NCBI GenBank assembly: GCA_018340805.1
Contig: JACMZG010001913.1
Span: forward strand, 14,782,897-14,846,896
Length of the DNA: 64,000 bases
From: Microvelia longipes
Lineage: Eukaryota; Arthropoda; Insecta; Hemiptera; Veliidae
Reading direction: 5' to 3'
Positions 1-11,050 of this stretch are shown piece after piece (the first letter of the stretch is position 1; each line of letters starts with the position of its first letter). Position numbers and translations under genes: made by a program. The notes below the pieces were generated by a model. That model ran no database searches, had not been told where the DNA came from, and was given only the letters and a program-made list of their open reading frames with translations.

Positions 1-344
1 GTATTCTCATTTTGTGGTTTATAAATGTTCGGCTATTATAAAGGAAAAAAATAGACCCGAATGCTTCAGTTTAAATGTAAGTGTAATAACTCTTGACTAG
101 AGAGGGGGAGAGGGGTGTAAAAATGCTTGTAAGTTAACACGGAGCCCATGAAATGAGCTTTTAAATAAATTGCTTCGGAGCAACAAAGCCAGAAATAGTA
201 GACAGGAATATTTAGACGACTGCACACCCGACTTCATCTCGAAAAATTAACTGTCGAATATTTATTATTATTTGGTACTAAATACATTTTATTTCGTCCT
301 AATTGTGTATTGCTTTAAAATTAAAACAACATTAATAACGCTTA

Positions 345-539
345 AAGATTTAGGTCATCCAGTGGTGACCTCGTCATTGTAGATGAAGAATCCGACGTTT
401 CGCTTCCACAGTGGGAAGCATCTCAGTTCAGTTTTGTAGAGCATTCTGTTTCAGGGATTATGTCCTACAACCCTGAAGATGCCTTCCCACAGTGGAAGCG
501 AAACGTCGGATTCTTCATCCACCAGATGACCTAAATCTT
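345..539. mobile_element. TA-flanked foldback MITE
   Basis: A 195-bp inverted repeat. The outer arms (AAGATTTAGGTCATC on the left, its complement on the right) are flanked on both sides by TA, as expected for a Tc1/mariner-type target duplication. Inside, a second, longer pair of arms (about 380-420 and 480-520) is nearly perfectly complementary. Each arm contains a smaller hairpin, CTTCC/GGAAG. No coding capacity. The inner arms carry the CTGAnGATG-hairpin-GAAAC module discussed in the findings. The superfamily call rests only on the TA flank. Confidence 0.75.
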
Positions 540-1334
540 TATTAAAATAACCGCGGAAGCCTACGTAGTTTATCATTATTAAAGCTTATCAAAGCATGAG
601 CTTTGTTGAGCATTTATTTCAATAATTACATAATGTGTTTTACAGAACATGAACGTAACACAATAAAATTGTGTTGTCTCTTTTGGAGCCCCTCGACTGC
701 ATTTTGTAGCTATAAGTAAAGTCATATCTTATAAAATGTACAGTCATAACATAACCATACTCTAAATATGTTTATCATTAACACAAAAAACTTGACTTAA
801 TGTAGTGCAAGAGATATGTAACATATCTCATAGCATAGGAAATGTAACAAACAAAATGCAATAGCACATCTGGGCTTTCCATTATTCAACAGACGTCATC
901 ATCACTGTCATCAGCCATTGTTTTTAAGGAGAACAGATGGGCATGGGCAGACGACATGTCTCAAATAGGGTTTAAAAGTATTGAAGAAGCGTATATAATT
1001 TGTGTTATTCACTTTTAAGGTGTAACACACTTAATGTCAACATACTTTAATTCTATCATATATTTATGTTTTGCGAATCCATGCAGTAATTATGTCAAAC
1101 AAGGTATAGCATTAAATATGTATAATTAATACTATTAAAATTGCACTAGTCATGATATTAACCTGAGTAGCGGTGGGAGTTGGCGACACTTGTTTACATT
1201 GGAAGAACTCATATGTTCCTTCCTCTTTAAGGCCCGTATTCAAAGACATCTTCCTAACATTTTCCTAACATTCTCCAAACGACTTCTTAAAGCGCAGTGG
1301 AATAATACTCAATATACAAAAAACCAACACGTCT

Positions 1335-1407
1335 TTCCACAAAAGAATTTATTAAATAAAAGCAGAGCCGGCTTTCGGCAATAATGCCATCAACAGTGCC
1401 TAAAAAC
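1335..1407 (-). other. CTGATG-hairpin-GAAA module, left arm
   Basis: Complement of the module at 1595-1672. Read on the minus strand it gives GGCACTGTTGATGGCATT, a GGCA/TGCC hairpin, then GAAAGC and an AATAAA-containing spacer, ending in TTTTGTGGAAAG. It lies within the nested foldback of the Harbinger-type MITE. Confidence 0.5.
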
Positions 1408-1594
1408 AAGTAAACAAAGAACTAATAACAAATTAAAAGGCAATTTAAAGGTTAATAAAAGTCAAAAGATAAAAAACAAAGAAATAAATTTAATAGTTTT
1501 AATTTATTGATTTCTTTCTTTGTTTTTTATCTTTTGACTTTTATTAACCTTTAAATTGTATGTATTGTTATTAGCTCTTTGTTTACCTGTTTTT

Positions 1595-1672
1595 AGGCAC
1601 TGTTGATGGCATTATTGCCGAAAGCTGCCTCTGCTTTTATTTAATAAATTCTTTTGTGGAGAGACGTGTTGG
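1595..1672 (+). other. CTGATG-hairpin-GAAA module, right arm
   Basis: GGCACTGTTGATG, then GGCA-TTAT-TGCC hairpin, then CGAAAGC, then a spacer ending in TTTAATAAATTC and TTTTGTGGAGAG. The order and most bases match the minus strand at 27518-27600 and, less closely, the plus strand at 34353-34405. The layout resembles a hammerhead core (CUGANGA, stem II, GAAA), but position 6 is T here and no clear stem I was found. Confidence 0.5.
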
Positions 1673-2062
1673 TTTTTTGTATATTCTTATAACATGCTCC
1701 ATAAGGAACAATGAGAATGTTAGAAAGATGTCTTTGAATATGGGCCTAAATGTTCCTCTATCTCTGTATCTCCTCTATCTCTGATTATAAATGTAATAAA
1801 TCTCTGGGTCATTATTAATGGCTCGGCACAATGTCATGTGTTACTCTGTTTCGTTACGACTAAATCATCAAAAGAGCACAGAAACTCTCGCTGCTCATCT
1901 CTTAGCCAGGGTTCCTGGATTAATACTGGTATGTACGATCATTTTCAACGTTATATTTACATTTCATAAATTTGTAACTACGAAATTATCCTGGCGTAGA
2001 AATAATTTGAAAATAAACTTTCTCTTTAAAAATAATAAAAAAAACGAAGTCTCTCTGCAAAA

Positions 2063-2115
2063 TAAAACTTTATTGGCAAAGTGCTTTGAACCTAACTAGA
2101 AGCCATCATCAGTTC
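2063..2115 (-). other. CTGATGATG module, isolated copy
   Basis: On the minus strand: ACTGATGATGGC, a spacer, CAAAGC, then TTTGCCAATAAAG and TTTTATTTTGCAGAGAG. The architecture is the same as the modules at 1595 and 27518, but the hairpin is weak and GAAA reads CAAA. No matching second arm was seen nearby. Confidence 0.4.
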
Positions 2116-2350
2116 TTTATTTTTTAATTATTTATAATGGACTCCATTCACGTTCATTCTAAGGATATAACTTTCTCTTTAATTATATTCCGAATAATAT
2201 AATGTAAAGTATCTCTGACTATGAGTATGTAGAGCAATCAATGATGACGAACGTTGAATGATGGAACACATATATCATAGCACTTTGCTTCTTAAATTTT
2301 TTAGGTGCCTCTCGAACAATTATATGATATAAACTATTTATATTTTGCAA

Positions 2351-3317
2351 AACTCAATATAGCAATAGATTGCACCAATTAGCAAAGTAAATTTAATATT
2401 TTAAAGAGAAGAATGTTAATAAAAAGATTTTTATACTATAAAATTTTTAAAAAAAAAGTTTGTAAAAATTTAATATCTCTTTACCATGCAAATTTAATAT
2501 TTCTATTCCCAATATCTAATTATGGCTGAAGGCAAACATAGAACTGTCTATATTTTGAAACGCCCTAAAGCATAAATGTTTATATTTAAAAATTATTAGT
2601 GTAAAACTAGAAATTACAAAATTGTTTGAGTGTGAGGATACATAATATGTTATAACTTCCACAATGCATGGTTTAGTATTCACATTGCTCTAGGAGTTTG
2701 AGCATAGAAGGGGATTGTTATAATTTTAATAAATGTATTGAAACACTACACAGGTGATTGAAATACGTATTAAAATGAGAATGCTAATAGGTAATTTGAG
2801 ATTCGATATTGTACATGGGGTTTAGTTAATTAGAAGGATATTGGTCAACAAAAGGATTTTGTTTCACAACAACCAAAATAGCTTAAAATGCTACGGAATA
2901 AAACATGTCATTATAGATGACGGATAAAACAAAAGATGTTCAAAATAAAAAAAAATCGACAAAAAGCGTATAGTTGGAATTTAATTCCCATTGTATAACA
3001 AATCAGTTCAGATAATCAGAACTGTTTATTATTCTATTGTTTAATTGTTTGGCGTTGTTACATAAATTTCATATAACTTACCTATTTGTTAGTAATCAGT
3101 TAATTGATTTCTTTAACAGCTGAAAAGATATAGCATCGGATGAGTGTAAGCTATAGTTTACAATAATCCAACCTATATTTTTAAGCACTTATTATTTATC
3201 TAAGCTATATTAATTATAAGCTATATTCACAACCTGATACTAATCCAAAAATTTTGCTTAATGGCCACAATAAGGTAAAATGCTTTTGACATAACTTAGT
3301 GATTCATTTGTAATGAA
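2351..3317. other. AT-rich spacer, nothing recognised
   Basis: No open reading frame of note, no tandem repeat and no match to the other repeat families of the window was seen by eye. Confidence 0.5.
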
Positions 3318-3690
3318 GGTTTATGCTTTATAACTTTGGCAGTTACTCAATAATCAAGCACTACTATTCTTCAATGGGAATGCACTAACTGACTGAGCTT
3401 TAAACTAGTGCAAATAATGATGTGCACTGCCAATAGAGGCATAGTTTTGTAAAACCAACCGGATACTTATGCGCATTTTTTTGTGTTATCTGTAGTGCTT
3501 AATATTTTAGAGGCATAGTATTGTATAACCAACTATGTGCATTTCATTTGAAAAGAACAGAAAGAAATTAGTTACCAGCAGTGCTTGATAATTGAGTAAC
3601 TGCTCAAAGTATAAAGCATAAACCGGAACCTTATGCATGGAATTTATTGTTAAACACGGAAACACGCATAGCAAATGAAATTTACCCAGC
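3318..3690 (-). repeat. Repeat E, inverted-repeat copy
   Basis: The minus strand matches the plus strand at 42385-42640: a segment with ATGCGTGTTTCCGTG, then GCAGTTACTCAATTATCAAG, then CAAAACTATGCCTCTAAAAT. Here part of it is also inverted locally: 3318-3365 and 3578-3624 are complementary (TTATGCTTTATAACTTTGGCA and partner). The E family recurs at 42.3, 46.3, 46.7 and 50.3 kb. No coding capacity. Confidence 0.65.
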
Positions 3691-3730
3691 ATGCAGACTA
3701 CGTCGCCAGAATTTTTTGGTTACTCTAGAA

Positions 3731-4051
3731 TCACAATATAATTGTGCGAGAGACACTTAGGAAATGTAACAAGCAAAATGCAATTCTACATCTGGGAACT
3801 GTTCCATCATTCGACATTCATCATCATTGATGGCTCGACATTAATGTCATGTCCCACTCTTTTTCGTTACGTCTAACTCATCAAAGCGCCGACAGAGCCT
3901 GAATGAGTTAGTCGTAACGACAGAGTGGGACATGACATTTAATCGAGCCATCAATGATGACGAATGTCGAATGATAGAACAGTTCCTAGATGTAGCATTG
4001 CATTTTGCTTGTTACATTTCCTAGGTGTCTCTCGCACAATTATATTGTGTC
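3731..4051. mobile_element. GAGAGACAC foldback element, intact copy
   Basis: Two arms of about 160 bp, nearly perfectly complementary, meet almost without a loop near 3895. Ends read CACAATATAATTGTGCGAGA and its complement. The arms contain AAATGTAACAAGCAAAATGC and GTCATGTCCCACTCT. The closest relative is at 26013-26529; eroded relatives are at 805-2350, 50640-50695 and 59056-59310. No coding sequence; non-autonomous foldback DNA. Confidence 0.75.
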
Positions 4052-4089
4052 AACTATACATGTTTTGCAAAACTCGGTAGTATCAAATG

Positions 4090-5620
4090 ATATACTCTAG
4101 AAATCTTCAAAACCAATTACTTTAAACCTAATTTAAAACTAACCAACCAAATGCATAATAAATTATAGTTGTAAATAAGTTGAACTAACATTAGTTTCAT
4201 ATTAAATGGATAAATTAGTAGTTTCAGTCAAACAAAAGTACCTAAATTTGTGTTTACTTTTTAACTTTAAAATATAAAATCAGGATAACAAGATTTTGAA
4301 GTAATCAGCTCCGTTGTTGTCTCATTGGGTGTAGCTAATCAAGAAATTCCCAAATAATTACAGCTACAAGTTTCCTAATCAGAACTAATATCTTGCTCTA
4401 AAGCATCAGACTTAGAGATAGAAATGATTTAAAGCTAAAGCTTCCTTTTCACAGGGAAAACTTAAAATTGATTTTAAAATTTCAATGGAAAACGGCAGAA
4501 TCCCTTTCGGGTTGTTAGTTGCAGCCTAGATCTGTAGATGTCACTCTAAACCTCCAGATATTTAAACCTTAGACGAATAATTAATGTTAAACCCGGCAAA
4601 ATGAGACAGTTGGTTGGAAAAGACGTTATTATTTAAGACATTTATTTTTCATCTTAAAATAGAAAACAAGGAAAACGAATTTTCAGACTGAATTTTCTTT
4701 ATCTAAAACGGGATATTGTTTATTTGTATATGAAAAATGTAAGAAATAATTATAAATAAAACAATCTGACAAATAGGGAAATTGATCTTCGTTAAAACCC
4801 TTCATATTTAATAACACAAAGGTCCCTCTGTAAAACGAGTAAACTTAATTATCTTGATAACTGAGCAAGCCGCTGATTTGGTTTAACCCTAATTTAATGC
4901 CCATACACCAACCTCTAAGAAAATGGGTTTAATTTACACCCTGTTTTTAGCGAATGCTTTTATACTTTATATTTGAAAAAAGTATTATAATAACAATCCA
5001 ATTGATTGAAAATAAATTGTAGTATTGTAGTATGTGAAGATAAGTGTGTATGCATGTGTGTGTGGCAGGAAAATAACGGGTTCGTTTGTTTGGTATTAAG
5101 CAGATTCACAGTTTAACACTGTTGACACCCTTCTTTCTCTTTTTTGGTAAAAACTTGGTCATACGGGAAATTTCACAAAAATGCAAGTTAGTACTGTCTT
5201 AATTTTGTATCAAAGAAGTTAGAAACCTCAATGAAGGTAAGATATGCAGTTTAGACTAATTTCGTCTGCAAATCAATAATGAGGAGACAGAATATAAATT
5301 ACATCTCTTAAATAAGTTCTAATTCAGATATAGTAAAGATTTTACAGTGCATTTAAACTGAAAAGATAAATAAAATAAAAGTTTAAATATTTAAATTTAT
5401 TCAGAATATTAAAAATTCCTTTCAAAAGAGTTTAATATGCGTAAAAACGACCAATAGTTTTAAAAGTTAACCTTCAAATTTATATAATAGTATACTTTAT
5501 TTTGAAGTTTCGAAACTATCAAATTTTTTATAAGAGACGAATTTTCTTAAAAATTTAACTAGTTCATAATTTTCTCCTATACACAACTCCATTCGATGAC
5601 ACCCTTTAGATGAAAAGAAT
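4090..5620. other. AT-rich spacer, nothing recognised
   Basis: No convincing gene, tandem array or inverted repeat. A short TG-rich tract lies near 5045-5065. Confidence 0.5.
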
Positions 5621-5621
5621 T

Positions 5622-5780
5622 AGGTACGGGGTACCTCAGAACTTTTGCTCTGATGAGATCATCGGATTCGCTACGCTCATCCTCCCTACTTTGGGCTCAC
5701 TTCACTCATTCTCAGAATATGCAATTCGCCAAATTTATACAACTAAACGCCTGCGGACTCGCTTCGTTTGCCCTTAGTAA
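5622..5780 (+). repeat. Repeat C (GGGGTACCTCGGAAC) copy 1
   Basis: Starts with ACGGGGTACCTCAGAACTTT and continues with GATTCGCTACGCTCATCCTC and CTCACTTCACTCATTCTCAG. Related stretches occur at 8377-8465, 33296-33390, 47190-47286 and 48655-48725. A second TCGCTTCGTTTGCCC piece follows at about 5757. The short open frames over it are an accident of the repeat. Confidence 0.6.
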
Positions 5781-5792
5781 ATATATCCATTT

Positions 5793-5840
5793 CATTCTCA
5801 GCAGTCACCCATACAGCACTGACCACGCACAATGCAGCCT
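5793..5840 (-). repeat. 5S rRNA relic at the end of repeat D
   Basis: The minus strand reads GTGGTCAGTGCTGTATGGGTG then ACTGCTGAGAATG. This aligns with the 5S rRNA stretch GGTTAGTACTTGGATGGGTG followed by ACCGCCTGGGAAT, the part around the box C internal promoter. The match ends at the 5S GGGAAT position, where the neighbouring sequence becomes unique. It is a relic, not a functional 5S gene: the 5' half is absent. Confidence 0.7.
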
Positions 5841-6423
5841 AGCTTTTAAGATCTAGCAAAAATCATAGCTATTCTTGTTGTATTACAATCGGTGTACTTA
5901 CTTATTACGTAAAGGATTACACTTGAATCGAATTTCAATTCAATTGGATTATTTCCTAATTTTTTAAAAAACCTACACGAGCCATCTGCTAAAATTGAAC
6001 TAATGCTGATAATGACATAAAACTTGGCACATGCGTTAGTCTTATACATGGCTACACGCGTGCTAGATCTCAATTTGATCGCACCATTTTTTAGCCTTTT
6101 ATGACTATTCGAAAATAGTCATTATTCACGTCATTATTGCGGGTTGATGACGTTATAAAATTATTTTCCGCATAGCACAACTACAGCTATAGACTGATTT
6201 TTATACAAAGTTTCAATTCTCTATCATAAATGCACTAGGAGCTACAATAATAAAAGACATATACATACACACACTTACATACAGACAGACAAATTTGTAA
6301 AAAACCACTCAGGAGGTCTTAAAACACCTGAAACTGAAAATTCAGATGCGACATCCCGTCAGATTTTTTCGCAAACAAAATACTTTTCCTATATACCTAC
6401 GGCATAAATGAGGAAAAATAAAT
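5841..6423 (-). repeat. Repeat D body, copy 1
   Basis: Minus-strand copy of the most frequent repeat of the window. Landmarks, in the D sense (minus strand): TATATAGGAAAAGTATTTTG, a TG-rich tract, GTAGCTCC, GTTGTGCTATGCGGAAAATA, GACGTCA-like sites, AATAATGAC, ATTATCAGCATTAGTTC, then the 5S relic. Other copies are at 7725, 11051, 13690, 16410, 33775, 35238 and 63438. No coding frame was recognised. Confidence 0.7.
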
Positions 6424-6918
6424 ATTCAATTTTTGTTGTAATATTTTTTTTATGGAAACGTCTAAACTAGAATAGATGATCATATATTAAATAATTTATT
6501 TTGATAAATTCAATAAGAAAAACAAAAATGTTTTTAAAAAATTTACTTTCAAGTTCGGAAAAAGAGAAAAATAATAATTCTCACGGAATTCTTTAATTAA
6601 AATACCAGAATTCCAAAGTTTTCTCTGGTCTAATTGAATGCGTCATAAAGCCTAAAAAACATCCTTAAGTTTCTCGGATACGACTCTTGAGAACCATTTC
6701 CTTCCTCTCAGACTCTTTTTTCATAGACGTCATTAAACTTGGAATGAATGGTGGTAGTTGGAAGGGTTAAGAAAAACGTTTCTTTAAAAGGAAAATTCCA
6801 GAGTGCTAAAAACAAAACCCAGTGCTTTCAAGCAGTTTGATTTAATATTTTCAAAAAACCTATTTTACTATTGTGAATTTCACTAAAAGGTTCTGCTTTT
6901 TCAACTATGTACTACCTT

Positions 6919-7095
6919 ATGTCTCTGAGAGTTATCTCAATCTACTACTATCTTAAAAACACAATAATCTTTAATTTTATGTCACTAAGAGTTACCTTAA
7001 ACTATATACTAGAATCTTAAAAAAACATTTTTACATTATGTCTCTAGAAGTTAAAATTATACACTAAAATTTAATACAAGAGACCTTTGGCCTTT
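6919..7095. repeat. Degenerate 60-bp tandem repeat, three units
   Basis: Units begin TATGTCTCTGAGAGTT (6919), TATGTCACTAAGAGTT (6979) and TATGTCTCTAGAAGTT (7037), spaced 60 and 58 bp, each followed by a similar ACTA...AAATCTT stretch. No function suggested. Confidence 0.6.
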
Positions 7096-7200
7096 TCGCC
7101 GCTACGTAGCGTCGGCGCTAAGGGCCGATATCAGTTCGCCATATTACTACTTTATGAAAGTGGTATACTGCCACGATATAAGCGAATATTCAAAGTACTT
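7085..7200 (+). repeat. GCCACG-ATTAAGCGAAT repeat, copy 1
   Basis: Contains GC-rich CGCCGCTACGTAGCGTCGGCG, then TGCCACGATATAAGCGAATA. It is related to 15435-15600 (GCCACGTATTAAGCGAATTT). In both copies GC-rich hairpins lie close by, here on the upstream side. Confidence 0.5.
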
Positions 7201-7362
7201 ATCAAGGAACGTGATTTGTTTACATTATGTTTTATATGTCAATCAATAAGACTAGAACTGATACTGATAATCAAAATTAATTTAATATTTTTAATATTTA
7301 CTCACAGTAGTGTATAAAAAAGTTCAGCCCGATCTAAATAGATTTGAAGAAATATTTGAGGG

Positions 7363-7385
7363 GTCATTATTGTGGAATAATGACG
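7363..7385. other. Hairpin with CRE-like end
   Basis: GTCATTATT-GTGG-AATAATGAC is a perfect 9-bp stem; the right side continues to TGACGTCA. It matches the CATTATTGCGGG...TGACGTCAT segment of repeat D and is probably a D fragment. Confidence 0.5.
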
Positions 7386-7724
7386 TCACATATAGTTCAT
7401 AAACAATAGGTTTCAGGATATTAACTAGGTTAATTTTTGTACCAAGTTCTCCCACATACGTCCAGAAACCAAACATTCCTACATAAATATATAGATACAT
7501 ACATACATACACACGTACACATACATAAATAAATATATTGTTGATCAGTGAGTCCCTCCTTTCCTAATGCACCCCCACCCCCCTGCCCACAACACCAACT
7601 CATTTTTGTTTGAAAATTTGCTAAAATTTTTTACCTATTTCATTATGTGACATTTAGCTATACGATTATACTACAATTTAAAAAAAAATAAGCTTTTTGT
7701 GCGTTTTAAAAAAAATTAAAAAAT

Positions 7725-8060
7725 TTACCAAGTCATTATTACCGGTAATATCGTCATAAACAAATTATTTTCCGGTTGGTACTAGATTAGATCTAAAGAT
7801 TGATTTCGATTGATTTTTAGTTTTAACTCTGTAGCATAGACACACTTGGAGCTACGATAATAGGAGCCACACACACACACTCGCACCACACACATAGACA
7901 CAACAAACATACACACACGTGCACATACAGGCAGAACTATTTGAAAACCACTCTGTGCACACAGTCTTATTCGTTCAGAAGGTTTTTAATACACTTGAAA
8001 CGACACCACAAAAACAATACTTTCCGATATACATATGAAAAAGTAAAAATAAATGTCCTT
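7725..8060 (-). repeat. Repeat D, partial copy 2
   Basis: Shares with D the CATTATTACCGG-ATCGTCATAA stretch, GGAGCTACGATAATAG, an expanded CA-rich tract (about 7868-7930), and CAATACTTTCCGATATACAT near the end. The 5S-bearing end is missing. Confidence 0.6.
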
Positions 8061-8376
8061 TACTACGCAATCTTAGTTAACAAAATTACAAAAAAAAATA
8101 TTATTACAGCATAGATTTCTCTCTTTCAACCCTCTGGCACTAGAGTTTTCAAAACGAGCGGCAGACTAACCGTTGTTGTATACTACTCAGGGAAATTGAT
8201 TTCCTCTCTAGAAGTCCTTGTAATAAAATGATAGATGAATAGAAGTATAAAATATAAATCTTCATCAGTCATATTTGTTTTTATCTTTTATATTTTCAAC
8301 TTTTCTCTATTAAATCTTTTAGTTTAAAAACTTAAAACATAGTACATGGAAAAACAATAAATATATTTTAGAAAAT

Positions 8377-8465
8377 CAGGTATGGGGTACCTCGAAACTT
8401 ATCCTCATCAAATTAGATTCTCTACACTCATTCTCACAACTTTGGTCTCGTTTCGTGACTTTATT
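8377..8465 (+). repeat. Repeat C copy 2
   Basis: AGGTATGGGGTACCTCGAAACTT followed by TTCTCTACACTCATTCTC and CTCGTTTCGTGAC; a diverged copy of the repeat at 5622. Confidence 0.5.
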
Positions 8466-8489
8466 CACGATAGTAAATAAATTCCCAAC

Positions 8490-9010
8490 GGTATAATTTT
8501 TTTCGGGTACCTGTTAAATAGGCACCTATATTTTCAAAAAAGTACGTGAAATGCGTTTTTACCATCTGGGACTGTAAACAACTACGAAACTATCGCTGGT
8601 TAAGTTCCTTAAATGTTCACTTAGAGAACGCATATTTGTTCTAGTTTTGTTCATCAAATAAACCATCGAACGTTTTTGTTAACAAAGTTCTGTTTTTTTT
8701 TAGAAAAGTGAGTTTTTAATTATTTATTATCAAGCGTTTACTAATCATGGATAGTGATTCAGACATTGAAAATACGCCGCCAAAATTGAAACTTTTGGCC
8801 AACAAGGCGTTCGAAAGAAGTTTTTTTACATTACACTTTTTTTTTCGAAATAGTTGTTTACTGTCACTAAGCCCCAAAAATAGCATATGCAACATGACTG
8901 GTACTGGCTTTTTACGTCGGATCCTTTTTACTGTTTCTCTTCGCTCGTCAGTAAGTATAGTCATCACGGTAAAGAAAAAACCTTATTCACAGTCTCGTAA
9001 CATTATATAC
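8490..9010 (+). repeat. Repeat K copy 1, with conserved start codon region
   Basis: Collinear with 25495-25985. Shared landmarks are GTGAAATGCGTTTT, a GACTGTAAA-AACTACGAA stretch, TTAATTATTTATTATCAAG, a start codon followed by 14 near-identical codons, AATAGCATATGC, TTTCTCTTCGCTCG-type sequence, CACGGTAAA and CAGTCTCGTAACAT. This copy has about 70 bp more in the middle than the one at 25.8 kb. It looks like an internally deleted element that kept the 5' end of a gene. Confidence 0.6.
8747..8830 (+). pseudogene. Conserved N-terminal peptide MDSDSDIENTPPKL
   Basis: From the ATG at 8747 the peptide begins MDSDSDIENTPPKLKLLANK. The copy at 25788 begins MKSDSDIENTPPKLLEIPD and stops soon after. 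The shared part is acidic and then PPK-rich. Such starts remind me of crypton-like tyrosine recombinase proteins and other DNA-binding proteins of arthropods, but this is only an impression and no domain is visible. Downstream of about residue 26 the frame here runs into a T-rich stretch that is unlikely to be coding. Best read as the leftover first exon or 5' end of a transposon gene. Confidence refers to its being coding-derived. Confidence 0.4.
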
Positions 9011-9270
9011 TATCTGTTTTCACTTAAAATATAATTCCTAATTTTTACTAACTAACATAATTATCGATGTATCATTTAATAAAATGCGATCAAAATATTA
9101 ATAAGGATACTTTCAATGAGGAATATTAAGTAGCATTAGCTTATGAGTATAGGAGAAGCAAACTTTAAAGTTAGAAAAAATATCTGTATTGACAAACGCT
9201 TTGAATCTAATTTAATTGTATAATTGGTTAATGTCAAAGTGATGAATCATTAATGCCCAAATGAGACTAA

Positions 9271-9477
9271 GGCCCGTATTCAAAGACATTTTCCTTGCCT
9301 AAACCTAATATTTTCCTTAAGGAGCCCTTAACGAAAATATTAGGTATTCTTAAGGAAGGAGAGCTTCCTTTCCTTAGGTCGCCTTAAGGGTTCCTTAAGG
9401 AGACCTTAAGGGTTCCTTAAGGAGACCTTAAGGAAAATGTTAGCTTTAGGTAAGGAAAATGTCTCTGAATACGGGCC
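9271..9477. mobile_element. Harbinger-type MITE, compact copy
   Basis: Ends GGCCCGTATTCAAAGACATT and the complement GTCTCTGAATACGGGCC, flanked by TAA on both sides (9268-9270, 9478-9480). Total 207 bp. The interior is built from CCTTAAGG-containing blocks, including a 22-bp tandem unit (CCTTAAGGGTTCCTTAAGGA) repeated between about 9382 and 9436. The terminal sequence is the same as in the element at 1231-1747. No coding sequence. Confidence 0.85.
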
Positions 9478-9489
9478 TAAGTTTATCTA

Positions 9490-10545
9490 TCAATCACATT
9501 TTTGATACAGCCTTGCAATGAATCGTTATAGCAACTTTATTTAACAAATAATTCAAACCAGCTATGTAATAATAGTTGATTAGATTAAGCCATCATAACG
9601 TGTGAATTCGTTTTTGCATGAATGAGTCTGGGTGAATGTGTTTTGAAATTCTTATTATTTTTTTTATGACAGTATTTTTGGTGTACGTTATATATGTTTC
9701 TTTTACAATAAATCTTTTGATTATTGGAGTTACTCTACTTATTTAACAAGTTACAGATCATTTATTTCAAACTGTATTTCCAACAGCAAAATCGACATAA
9801 TTTTAATCACAAAACCAATTAAATTTGATTAAATGTTATGTATGCCAAATGGCTCACACCTAAAATGTAAATTTAGCGGCTTAGAGTAATGGGAAGTTAG
9901 CTCATTTTTAAATAATGTAAACTAGTTATCAGAACTCCATTAATTCTCCAATAAATAGATGGAGATGGTAGCCAGAGTGACGGAGAAATCAAATCGAATG
10001 ACTTTTTCTCACTTAATATAAAGTTAAGTTAAATTTTGACAAAGATCGTTGTTTTGCTAAAAATAGTATAAAATTTGTTGGTGACAAATCATTTCCCAAT
10101 TAAAAAAAGATATAACACAACCTAACATAACAGTTCTCAAATGCAAATTGTATTTTCGTATCGACGGGTCCCAAAAAGTATATAACAATGTTTTATTTCA
10201 GAACGATTGTCATTAAACAATGAGTTTAATGGTAGGGCTGAAAAAAATTACTTTTTTTTTGAGAGAGAGACTGTAATATGTCTCCTTCACAGCCTCAATA
10301 ATGTTTGTAGAAATCGAGTTTACTACTAAGGCGACATAAAGTTTATTTTACGCCCGGCAGCTGTAAAATTGACTTAAATGCCGCTACTCAGATTGGTAAG
10401 TAAGTTAAACATACATGTTTTATTTTATTGGCTACGCCCTCCCTCTAAAAAAAACAAGGCAGTGGAGCTATTTTATTGTCTTAGAAATTAATTAGAAACA
10501 AATTTCCGCAGCAATAAAATTTAAATTTGGTACCTCTTTACATAA
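9490..10545. other. AT-rich spacer, nothing recognised
   Basis: No convincing gene or repeat. A short GA-rich tract lies at 10260-10271. Confidence 0.5.
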
Positions 10546-10550
10546 CTACT

Positions 10551-10792
10551 ACTTAATCTACTATTGTAGACTTAATCTATTATTGTAGACTTAATCTACT
10601 ATAGTAGACTTAATCTACTATAGTAGACTTAATCTACTATTGTAGACATCTACTATTGTAGACTTAATCTACTATTGTTGTAGACTTAATCTACTATTGT
10701 AGACTTAATCTACTATTGTAGACTTAATCTATTATTGTAGACTTAATCTACTATTATAGACTTAATCTAATATTGTAGACATCTACTATTGT
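10551..10792. repeat. 19-bp minisatellite with self-complementary units
   Basis: About 12-13 copies of ACTTAATCTACTATTGTAG. The CTACTATTGTAG core is almost palindromic, and in two adjacent units it is exactly so (CTACTATAGTAG). Some units are shortened (ACATCTACTATTGTAG) or carry an extra TTG. There are no unique spacers between units, so this is not a CRISPR-like array. Confidence 0.9.
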
Positions 10793-11050
10793 TCAAACTA
10801 CACAGCGACGTTTTCTAAAATAAAGCTCACTCTTTGGCTAGCGCTATAAGCAAATAGATTTTTTTCTTAGAGAAACTATTTTTTTAAGACAGGTTTATTG
10901 GTAAGAAGTATATTATTCAAATCAATATCAACAAAACATCATGATGATTTTCTAAAAGGTATGGAAAGTGCATACAGTTTGAAATTAAATTACTACAAAT
11001 ATATTTCACGGTATTCACTAGACCTCAAGATTAATTTTTGCAGGATTTAT

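Larger units (their letters stand above)
1231..1747. mobile_element. Harbinger-type MITE with nested foldback
   Basis: Terminal inverted repeats GGCCCGTATTCAAAGACAT (left) and the near-complement at 1722-1745 (right) are flanked by TAA on both sides (1228-1230 and about 1746-1750). A 3-bp TAA duplication and GGCCC ends are typical of PIF/Harbinger elements. The same ends occur at 9271-9477. The interior is itself a long inverted repeat, arms about 1308-1480 and 1500-1690, with the CTGTTGATGGC-hairpin-GAAAGC module in both arms. No transposase. It looks like a composite of a MITE and a foldback inserted in it. Confidence 0.7.
805..2350. repeat. Shattered copy of the GAGAGACAC foldback family
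   Basis: Three pieces match successive parts of the intact foldbacks at 3731-4051 and 26013-26529: 805-920 (first half of the left arm), 1806-1905 (second half of the left arm, including the GTTTCGTTACG segment) and 2225-2345 (right arm, reversed, ending in TTTTGCAAAACTC). The first gap holds the Harbinger-type MITE at 1231-1747, so the copy is older than that insertion. The second gap contains a further ATGATGATGG-type fragment near 2063-2115. No coding sequence. Confidence 0.55.

Noticed and set aside
10551..10792. CRISPR-like array
   Set aside because: Units are contiguous without unique spacers, and the setting is eukaryotic. The same holds for the array at 40395-40936.
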